Assembly (NCBI GenBank): GCA_035695045.1
Contig: DASSEX010000045.1
Coordinates: 1-5,734 of the forward strand
DNA length: 5,734 bases
Direction: 5' to 3'
Source of the DNA: DASSKP01 sp035695045
GTDB lineage: Bacteria > Actinomycetota > Actinomycetes > JAFAQI01
The notes below the pieces were generated by a model. That model had not been told where the DNA came from. It saw nothing but the letters and a program-made list of their open reading frames with translations, and did not search any database. Positions 1 through 5,734 of this stretch are shown here, piece by piece. The stretch's first letter is position 1. Every line of letters starts with the position of its first letter. A program made the position numbers and the translations under genes.

Positions 1-785
1 GGGGCGACGTACAGGGCTTGCGCGCCGCGGGCGACCAGGCCGTCGCGGTCCAGAAGGCGTGACGCTGCGAGGCCGAAGCCACGGTCACTGACGGTCGTCG
101 CGGCGTCGAGGCAGATCCACTCGCCGACCGGTTCGCGGGCGACGTGCACGGTGAGGTCGGGGTTGATGAACAGCCAGTTCTCGAACGGCAGCACGAACGA
201 CACGCCGTTGCCCGAGTCCGCGATCGCCATGACGCGTTGCAGCCCGGTCGGCTCCTCGCCGTCGACGAGGGGGTAGCGCATCCGGCCCCAGACCGTCGCC
301 GCTCCCGGGTCGACCCAGACGCCGCCGGCCTGCCGCCACTCCATCGCCGCGAGGTAGCCCCCTCCCCAACCGACCGGCAGCGGCGACTCGCCGAACGGGA
401 AGGGCGGCACGTCCTCCGCCGGCTCGGGGCGGTCTGGGAGGTCGAGCTCCGCGTCGACGACGCGCCACGCCGTGGCGCGGGCAGCGACCCGGTCGGCGCC
501 GTTGCCGTCCACGGAGTGCAGCTCGGACTGGACGAGCTCGACACTCTTGCCGGACCGCAGCACCTGCGTCGTGACCGAGACGTCTGCCACCGGCACCGGT
601 CCGAGGATGTCGACGCTGACGCGGACGATGTGGCCGGGCCAGGCACCCTCGTGCTGCTCGATGGCCCGGGTCAGCAGCGCCGACGGGGGTCCGGCATGTT
701 GCAATTGCGGATCCCACGGGCCGCCGGTGTGGACCGTCGACCTGAATCGGCCGTCACCGAGTGGCTCGTAGAAGGCGTCGGACAC
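1..785 (-). CDS. Acyl-CoA thioesterase-like protein, TesB-type double hotdog (3' end cut by window edge)
   Basis: Likely hydrolyses acyl-CoA thioesters in the cytoplasm; the substrate cannot be read from sequence. The minus frame is open from GTG at 785 to the left edge (261 codons plus two bases). It has two hotdog-like halves. Residues about 15-110 contain the family-typical FYEPLGDGRF opening and QHAGPPSALL near residue 29. Residues about 155-261 contain ADSGNG near 189 and WLFINPDLTVHVAREPVGEW near 204-223. D190 sits where TesB-type enzymes carry their catalytic Asp; that match is from memory, not an alignment. Relatives end close to this length, so probably only a few residues are missing. 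GTG 785 is the only start codon downstream of an in-frame stop six codons upstream, and the protein begins as the family does. No good Shine-Dalgarno precedes it, but a -10-like hexamer lies 8 bp upstream, so the transcript may be leaderless. It is divergent from the permease at 821. The family call is firm; the substrate is unknown. Confidence 0.88.
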   Translation of the reverse strand, partial: MSDAFYEPLGDGRFRSTVHTGGPWDPQLQHAGPPSALLTRAIEQHEGAWPGHIVRVSVDILGPVPVADVSVTTQVLRSGKSVELVQSELHSVDGNGADRVAARATAWRVVDAELDLPDRPEPAEDVPPFPFGESPLPVGWGGGYLAAMEWRQAGGVWVDPGAATVWGRMRYPLVDGEEPTGLQRVMAIADSGNGVSFVLPFENWLFINPDLTVHVAREPVGEWICLDAATTVSDRGFGLAASRLLDRDGLVARGAQALYVA

Positions 786-793
786 GACGCGGG

Positions 794-799
794 AATCTA
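794..799 (-). promoter_or_regulatory. Candidate -10 element for a leaderless thioesterase transcript
   Basis: Reading the minus strand, TAGATT fits the actinobacterial TANNNT -10 pattern. Its 3' end is 8 bp from the GTG at 785, so transcription would begin at or next to the start codon. This would explain the lack of a Shine-Dalgarno sequence. No good -35 is visible about 17 bp further upstream. This is an inference from spacing alone, and such hexamers arise easily by chance. Confidence 0.35.
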
Positions 800-820
800 C
801 CTACGACCGGGAAGAGAGAC

Positions 821-1570
821 ATGACGGGGCTCGACGCGCTCATCATCTCGGGCGCGGGCCTCGTGGCGGGTGCGGTCAACGCGGCCGTGGGTTCGGGGTC
901 GTTGCTCACGTTCCCGACTCTGCTGGCGGTCGGCTACCCGCCGGTCCTCGCCAACGTCAGCAACACCCTCGGCCTCGTGCCCGGCTCGGTGTCCGGGGCG
1001 ATCGGTTACCGCCGAGAGCTCGCCGGTCAACGTCGCCGGATCCTGCAGATGCTTCCGGCCTCGGTCATCGGCGGAGTCGCCGGAGCGATGCTGCTGCTGG
1101 CCGTGCCAGGTGCGTTCCGTGACGTCGTACCGATCCTGATCCTCGTCGCGGTGGCGATGGTGCTGCTCCAGCCCCGCATCGCCCGGCGGCGACGGGCCCG
1201 CGGCGTCGTCGCGGAGCATCCGGGTCCGTTGCTGCACGGTGGTGTCCTGCTGTGCGCGGTGTACGGCGGCTACTTCGGCGCAGCAATGAGCGTCATCGTC
1301 CTCGGGCTTCTCGGCATCACCCTCGACGACGACCTGCAGCGGCTGAACGGCGTGAAGAACGTCATCACGGCGACGGTGAACGGAGTGGCAGCGGTCTACT
1401 TCGCGTTCGCGACGCATGTCGCCTGGTTCGCCGTCGTGCTGCTCTGGATCAGCTCCGCGCTGGGCGGGCAGATCGGCGCGCATGTCGGGCGCAGGATGCC
1501 GGCGCCCGTGCTCCGAGCCGCGATCGCCGTCGTCGGCACCGCGGTCGCGATCGACCTGCTCGTGACCTAG
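821..1570 (+). CDS. TauE/SafE family membrane permease (putative sulfite/organic anion exporter)
   Basis: Integral membrane protein of 249 residues, the usual size for TauE/SafE permeases. The family is linked to movement of sulfite, sulfoacetate and other small anions; the substrate here is unknown. About eight hydrophobic segments are visible (roughly residues 7-29, 41-61, 78-97, 102-118, 139-168, 180-197, 199-214 and 231-247). A basic loop (ARRRRAR, about 121-127) marks the middle. The two family half-repeats are recognisable: GAVNAAVGSGSLLTFP at 17-32 in the first half, and GGYFGAAMS (149-157) followed by LNGVKN (175-180) in the second. ATG 821 is chosen because GGGAAGAGAG lies just upstream and the protein opens directly into TM1. 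Starting at the upstream in-frame GTG at 761 would add an Arg-rich stretch antisense to the thioesterase N-terminus. It is divergent from the thioesterase, and its TAG stop overlaps the stop of the convergent gene. No sulfur-metabolism neighbour is present to suggest a substrate. Confidence 0.92.
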   Translation: MTGLDALIISGAGLVAGAVNAAVGSGSLLTFPTLLAVGYPPVLANVSNTLGLVPGSVSGAIGYRRELAGQRRRILQMLPASVIGGVAGAMLLLAVPGAFRDVVPILILVAVAMVLLQPRIARRRRARGVVAEHPGPLLHGGVLLCAVYGGYFGAAMSVIVLGLLGITLDDDLQRLNGVKNVITATVNGVAAVYFAFATHVAWFAVVLLWISSALGGQIGAHVGRRMPAPVLRAAIAVVGTAVAIDLLVT

Positions 1571-2925
1571 AACGTGCGGGTCGTCATGAGGGCGCGGACG
1601 CGGCGGTCGAGCAGCGACGCCCACCGCTTCACGTCGCCGCGCATCCCGGTGAAGCCCGGCGTGGCGAGCTGGGAGACCGCGAGATAGCGGCCGTAGCGTG
1701 CGACGACCCGAATCAGCACGTCCGAGCCCATCCGCTGTTGCAGGCCGACCGCGCGGTCGCCGAGCACGCCGGGGGAGAACCGGGTCAGTGCGCCGTAGGC
1801 GATCCCACCGCTGGTGGTTCCCGCCCGCCGCTGCCAGTCGGCGACGAGCTGGGTCAATGCGCCGTCGGCGCCGTTGGCCGTGCGGTAGAGCGTGCCGCCG
1901 CTGAAGACACGAGACACGCGGTTGTAGGTCTGCTGGTTGTGCGGTGGTTCATGCATCGCGCGGCAGAACGTCAGCTGGCCGTACTTCGACGCGTTCGCGC
2001 GGTAGGCCTTCGCCTCGCTCGCCGTGACCGTCTGGCTCGCTCCTTCGGCGACGTCCCAGCAACCGCCGTACCACCAGTCCCAGACCAGCCCCTGGTAGCG
2101 CGAACCGAGCATCGCCTTCGGCAGTCCGGCGGACAGCTGCATGACGGCGTCGAACCTGCTGTCACTGCGGCCGCGCACGAGCGACATCCGCGCCGACATC
2201 CGCGCCGAGAGGGTGCGCGCCACCGAGGACACGTCGATGGCCGCGGTCGCCGTAGCGGGACGCGTGTCGATGACGGATCCGACGAGCGGGCCGCGCCGGA
2301 ACAGCAGCCACTTGGACAACCGGCCGCTGCTGAAGCGGATCGTGACCATCCGCGCGCCGGTGCCCGGGCCGGCCAGCGTCGCGACGCGGACGGAGGTCAC
2401 GCCGCGGCTGCCCGGCAGCTTCCGCAGACCGGCGACGAACCCGGACACCCAGTTGGCGGCGCCCGCGGCGGTGAAGAACAGGTCGGTCTCGGTCGCGACG
2501 TCCTGGTACGGCGACCCGCCGGTGAACGCCCTGGCGAAGCCGCTGATCCGGCCGTTGGTCCGGTTGAGTCCGCACGTGCCGGCCGGGGTGAGCTCGATGT
2601 GTCCCAGCTCTGCGTTGTCCATGAACCCGTAGCGGAACCAGTCGACCTCGTAGGTCGAGACCCGGCTGCCGAGTGACGACTTGGGCACCGGCATCGCGGA
2701 CAGGTCGTCGGCACGGTAGGTGACGGCACGCAGCGTCGACCCTGCCGCCGCACGTGCCGTGCAGAGCTGGTCGGTCGCCAGAGCGGCAACACCGGCGCCG
2801 CTCGTGACGATGGTGGGTGCGAGTCCGGCCGAGGCGGGGCCGGGCGCCGCCGTCGCGGCACCTCCGGCGAGCACCGCAAGCAGAGCGACGATCGTCGCGC
2901 GGAACGAGTGACGACGTGCAAGCAT
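1567..2925 (-). CDS. Exported protein of unknown function with two copies of one domain
   Basis: Encodes 452 residues. I do not recognise a named family. The N-terminus is a Sec-type signal peptide: a basic start (ARRHSFR), a hydrophobic core at about 11-22, and possible AxA cleavage sites after residue 26 or 33. There is no lipobox cysteine and no later membrane segment, so it is probably secreted or loosely wall-associated. The mature part is an internal duplication, about residues 75-247 and 264-447. PKSSLGSR (81-88) matches PKAMLGSR (269-276); DW and DxAE follow at identical spacing (95/283 and 103/291). RxFxGGxxY recurs at 132 and 339, and DVxxxAxxLxxRxxAxM closes both copies (231 and 431). 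Each half has two cysteines (55 and 118; 289 and 321), which suggests one disulfide per copy. I see no hydrolase or protease catalytic motif, so a binding or sensor role is only a guess. ATG 2925 follows a GGGGGCG ribosome site. It lies 86 bp downstream of the sigma gene and could be read through from it. Confidence 0.85.
   Translation of the reverse strand: MLARRHSFRATIVALLAVLAGGAATAAPGPASAGLAPTIVTSGAGVAALATDQLCTARAAAGSTLRAVTYRADDLSAMPVPKSSLGSRVSTYEVDWFRYGFMDNAELGHIELTPAGTCGLNRTNGRISGFARAFTGGSPYQDVATETDLFFTAAGAANWVSGFVAGLRKLPGSRGVTSVRVATLAGPGTGARMVTIRFSSGRLSKWLLFRRGPLVGSVIDTRPATATAAIDVSSVARTLSARMSARMSLVRGRSDSRFDAVMQLSAGLPKAMLGSRYQGLVWDWWYGGCWDVAEGASQTVTASEAKAYRANASKYGQLTFCRAMHEPPHNQQTYNRVSRVFSGGTLYRTANGADGALTQLVADWQRRAGTTSGGIAYGALTRFSPGVLGDRAVGLQQRMGSDVLIRVVARYGRYLAVSQLATPGFTGMRGDVKRWASLLDRRVRALMTTRTF
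2183..2206. repeat. Two tandem copies of a 12-bp unit inside the exported-protein gene
   Basis: GACATCCGCGCC occurs twice back to back on the plus strand. In the minus-strand protein it encodes a repeated SARM/ARMS tetrapeptide at about residues 240-247, at the end of the first domain copy. It keeps the reading frame. It is probably a small slippage duplication, with no sign of regulatory use. Confidence 0.85.
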
Positions 2926-2946
2926 GACCGCCCCCGAGCTGTCGTG

Positions 2947-2963
2947 ACCGATGGCTCATCGGT
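2947..2963. repeat. 17-bp perfect inverted repeat upstream of the exported-protein gene
   Basis: ACCGATG and CATCGGT are perfect 7-bp arms around a 3-bp GCT centre. It lies 21 bp upstream of the ATG at 2925, between the ribosome site of the exported-protein gene and the two hairpins that follow the sigma gene. It could be an operator, a hairpin in the 5' leader affecting translation, or the last of a series of terminator-like stems. No T-run follows on the minus strand. The sequence shows the symmetry; the role is not decided. Confidence 0.55.
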
Positions 2964-2981
2964 ACGACGAGGGGGAGCGGC

Positions 2982-3011
2982 GCGCCAGAGGCGCAGGACC
3001 TGCTGTTGGTC

Positions 3012-3013
<2 letters not shown>
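2982..3013 (-). terminator. Two adjacent hairpins at the 3' end of the sigma gene, possible terminator
   Basis: The first stem met by polymerase on the minus strand is AGGACC / GGTCCT (3008-3013 with 2995-3000), 6 bp with a 7-nt loop; it overlaps the sigma TAG stop at 3014-3012. Directly after it comes GCGCC / GGCGC (2982-2986 with 2990-2994) with a 3-nt loop. Neither stem is followed by a T-tract, so these are not classical intrinsic terminators, although T-less hairpins are proposed terminators in actinobacteria. They may instead stabilise the 3' end of the sigma mRNA or only weaken read-through into the exported-protein gene. Confidence 0.4.
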
Positions 3014-4241
<1,228 letters not shown>

Positions 4242-4247
4242 CAACTG

Positions 4248-4256
4248 CCCTTCCCC
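4248..4256 (-). promoter_or_regulatory. Ribosome binding site that fixes the sigma-factor start
   Basis: On the minus strand GGGGAAGGG ends 6 nt before GTG 4241. It is the strongest Shine-Dalgarno candidate at the 5' end of the gene; the alternative ATG at 4277 has only a GAGGG about 14 nt away. The codons between 4277 and 4242 (AGT, GCA, GGG, GAA, GGG, TTG among twelve) are untypical of this gene, as expected for an untranslated leader. Confidence 0.7.
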
Positions 4257-4333
4257 TGCACTCGGGACGCCCGACATGCCGGACCGGCCGAGCCCTCGGG
4301 GGAACGGCGACCGGCCAGCCGGGTACGACGTCG

Positions 4334-4339
4334 AGACTA
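4334..4339 (-). promoter_or_regulatory. Weak candidate -10 element for the sigma gene
   Basis: TAGTCT on the minus strand fits TANNNT. A TTCTCG lies 17 bp upstream as a very poor -35 match. It would give a 5' leader of about 85-90 nt to GTG 4241. No better candidate stands out in the divergent region, but the match is weak and could be chance. Confidence 0.25.
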
Positions 4340-4365
4340 CAGCGGGTAGAGCGCGTCGAGAACCT

Positions 4366-4382
4366 GCGAAACCCGGTTTCGC
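4366..4382. repeat. 17-bp perfect inverted repeat in the sigma / DUF72 divergent region (operator-like)
   Basis: GCGAAACC and GGTTTCGC are perfect 8-bp arms around a single central C. It is one of the few A/T-containing stretches in a GC-rich intergenic region. It sits 33 bp before the DUF72 start and about 27 bp upstream of the candidate sigma -10. A second, 8-bp palindrome, GCCCGGGC, follows at 4385-4392. Position and symmetry suit the operator of a dimeric repressor or activator that controls one or both divergent genes. The regulator is not in this window. A transcribed hairpin is the alternative reading. Confidence 0.5.
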
Positions 4383-4415
4383 CCGCCCGGGCTACCGGCG
4401 ACGAGGATGTGACCT

Positions 4416-5306
4416 GTGGGGCAGATCTTGATCGGCACGGCGTCGTGGACGGACAAGACGCTGCTGGAGTCCGGCTGGTACCCGCCGGAGGTCACCACTC
4501 CGGAACAACGGCTGCGCTTCTACGCCGAGCAGTTCCCGCTCGTCGAGGTCGACTCGACCTACTACACACCGCCCAACGAGCGGAACAGCGAGCTGTGGGC
4601 CGCGCGGACTCCGGACTACTTCCGGTTCAACGTGAAGGCGTTCTCACTGCTCACCCAACATCCGACCCGCCCGGGTGCCCTCTACAAGGACCTGCGCGAG
4701 CGGCTCGGCGAGGAGGCCGCAGGCAAGAAGAACCTCTATCCGAAGGACGTGGACGACAAGACGCTCGACGAGGTGTGGGAGCGGTTCCTCTCCGCTCTCG
4801 AGCCGCTGCACGAGGCCGGCAAGCTCGGGACGTTGCTCTTCCAGTTCCCGCAGTGGTTCACGATCCGCAGGTCCAACAAGCAGTACATCCTCGAGTGCAA
4901 GGAACGAGCGGCGCCGTACCGGATCTGCGTGGAGTTCCGGTCGGCGACCTGGTTCAGCGACGACGAGACGACCGCAGAGACCCTGGACTTCCTTCGCTCG
5001 TACGCCGTGCCGTACGTCGTGGTCGACATGCCACAGGGACATGCGTCCTCGGTGCCGCCGGTCGTCGCTGCGACCGCGCCGGACCTGGCGGTCGTGCGGT
5101 TCCACGGGCACAGCGACAAGTGGAACAGCCGCGACATCTACGAGCGCTTCGGCTATCTCTACGAGCAGAAGGAGCTTCAGCCGTGGGCGCCGCGGTTGCA
5201 GGAGCTCGCCCAGCAGACGCAGGAGACGCACGTCCTTCTCAACAACTGCTACCGCAACTACGCGCAGACCAACGCCCGCCAGCTCGCCGCGCTGCTCACC
5301 GAGTGA
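4416..5306 (+). CDS. DUF72 family TIM-barrel protein
   Basis: A 296-residue DUF72 (YecE-like) protein, normal in length and apparently complete. The family has a TIM-barrel fold and no established biochemical role; it is presumably cytoplasmic, with no signal peptide or membrane segment. Family landmarks in order: IGTASWTDKTL near residue 6, WYP at 21, VEVDSTYYTPP at 43-53, FRFNVKAFS at 69-77, LGTLLFQFPQWF at 137-148, CVEFRSATWF at 171-180, VVRFHGH at 226-232 and a closing LLNNCYRNYAQTNARQLAALL stretch. GTG 4416 is chosen because GAGGA (4403-4407) lies 8 nt upstream and the IGTxSW strand follows immediately, as usual. An ATG at 4407 is out because it is followed directly by TGA. It is divergent from the sigma gene, with an inverted repeat in the shared upstream region. 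The nucleotidyltransferase gene follows on the same strand after 68 bp and may be co-transcribed. Confidence 0.93.
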   Translation: MGQILIGTASWTDKTLLESGWYPPEVTTPEQRLRFYAEQFPLVEVDSTYYTPPNERNSELWAARTPDYFRFNVKAFSLLTQHPTRPGALYKDLRERLGEEAAGKKNLYPKDVDDKTLDEVWERFLSALEPLHEAGKLGTLLFQFPQWFTIRRSNKQYILECKERAAPYRICVEFRSATWFSDDETTAETLDFLRSYAVPYVVVDMPQGHASSVPPVVAATAPDLAVVRFHGHSDKWNSRDIYERFGYLYEQKELQPWAPRLQELAQQTQETHVLLNNCYRNYAQTNARQLAALLTE

Positions 5307-5329
5307 CCGCCGGCGTGGATCCTGCGTCG

Positions 5330-5361
5330 CCGGGCGGCAGCATGGGCGGCGGGCGGCCCGG
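5330..5361 (+). other. GC-rich spacer with weak hairpin and GGGCGGC repeats
   Basis: After the DUF72 stop, CCGGGC (5330-5335) can pair with GCCCGG (5356-5361) across a 20-nt loop. The loop region holds GGGCGGC at 5332, 5344 and 5351, the last two in direct tandem. There is no T-run, so this is a poor terminator candidate. It may simply be low-complexity GC-rich spacer. Confidence 0.25.
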
Positions 5362-5374
5362 GTAGCGGGAAGGG

Positions 5375-5734
5375 GTGGCGAGCGACGACCCGGAGCGGAT
5401 GCGCGCGGCGCTCAAGCGGGTCGCGGTCCTGCTCAAGCAGGGTGAGGTGCCGTTCGCGCTCGCGGGCGGGTACGCCGCCTACGCCCGCGGCGGGCCGGAG
5501 TCGGACCACGACGTCGACTTCTACCTGCGCGAGGAGGACGTCGGCGCTGCGGAGAAGGTGCTGACCGGCGCCGGCCTGCGGGTGGAGCAGCCCCCGGAGG
5601 ACTGGCTGGTCAAGGTCTACGTCGACGACGCGATGGTCGACCTGATCTTCCGGCCGACCGCGATGCCGGTGACGACGGAGATGATCGACCGCTCGGAGGC
5701 GATGGAGGTCGAGAGCGTCGAGATGCCGGTGCTC
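5375..5734 (+). CDS. Nucleotidyltransferase-fold protein (3' end cut by window edge)
   Basis: An open frame of 120 codons runs to the right edge. It shows the pol-beta-type nucleotidyltransferase signature: LAGGYAAYARG near residue 29 (the Gly-Gly turn), SDHDVDFYL at 43-51 with metal-binding Asp pair D46/D48, and VDLIFRP at 88-94, where D89 could be the third acidic residue. Proteins of this type include AbiEii/MNT-like enzymes that transfer nucleotides to proteins, tRNA or small molecules, as well as many uncharacterised stand-alone members; the target cannot be told here. GTG 5375 is the first start after an in-frame TAG at 5363-5365. It has only a close GGGA upstream. ATG 5399, with GGAG 4 nt upstream, is a credible alternative that would remove eight residues. 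It lies 68 bp downstream of DUF72 on the same strand. Whether it has a partner gene depends on sequence beyond the window. Confidence 0.8.
   Translation, partial: MASDDPERMRAALKRVAVLLKQGEVPFALAGGYAAYARGGPESDHDVDFYLREEDVGAAEKVLTGAGLRVEQPPEDWLVKVYVDDAMVDLIFRPTAMPVTTEMIDRSEAMEVESVEMPVL

Noticed and set aside
85..717. Second minus-strand frame in the thioesterase region (210 codons)
   Set aside because: The product is Arg/Gly-rich and out of frame with the recognisable thioesterase residues.
144..824. Plus-strand open frame opposite the thioesterase
   Set aside because: The minus frame gives a clear double-hotdog thioesterase running off the window. The plus frame is an Arg/Asp-rich shadow.
1252..2676. 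Plus-strand open frame of 474 codons spanning the permease end and the exported-protein gene
   Set aside because: It crosses two well-supported genes, and its product is Arg/Ala-rich with no domain. The minus frame has a signal peptide and an internal duplication, so it is the real one.
1567..2925. Possible Tat signal from the RR pair at residues 4-5 of the exported protein
   Set aside because: The residues after RR (HSFR) do not fit the usual RRxFLK pattern, and the hydrophobic core with AxA sites fits an ordinary Sec signal.
4282..4316. Two copies of GACCGGCC (4282 and 4309) near the sigma 5' end
   Set aside because: Short GC-only repeats are expected by chance at this composition, and there is no further symmetry or promoter alignment.

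Overview
The window comes from a high-GC actinobacterium: coding strands are strongly G/C-biased at third positions, GTG starts are common, and the sigma factor at 3012-4241 has an actinobacterial HrdB/SigA-type core with an Ala/Lys-rich then acidic N-terminal tail. The genus cannot be fixed from this stretch. Coding density is about 95 percent. I see no tRNA, rRNA, CRISPR array, insertion sequence or prophage gene.

Layout, left to right. A TesB-like double-hotdog acyl-CoA thioesterase gene runs leftward off the edge (1-785, minus). It is divergent, with a 35-bp gap, from a TauE/SafE-type membrane permease (821-1570, plus). The permease converges on a large exported protein of unknown function (1567-2925, minus), and the two stop codons share one CTAG. 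An 86-bp gap holding three perfect inverted repeats separates that gene from an upstream RpoD/HrdB-type sigma factor (3012-4241, minus). A divergent intergenic region of about 175 bp, with a 17-bp perfect inverted repeat, leads to a DUF72 TIM-barrel protein (4416-5306, plus). A nucleotidyltransferase-fold gene (5375 onward, plus) runs off the right edge.

The genes do not form an obvious pathway. Only two co-transcription relationships are plausible: sigma factor with the exported protein (same strand, 86-bp gap) and DUF72 with the nucleotidyltransferase (same strand, 68-bp gap). Most of the content is ordinary housekeeping or accessory metabolism.

The most interesting points are as follows. 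The unknown exported protein is built from two divergent copies of one domain, which shows clearly on self-comparison. The primary-like sigma factor cannot encode region 1.1 at this locus. Palindromes flank the sigma gene. I do not see convincing evidence for a new multi-gene system in this window.
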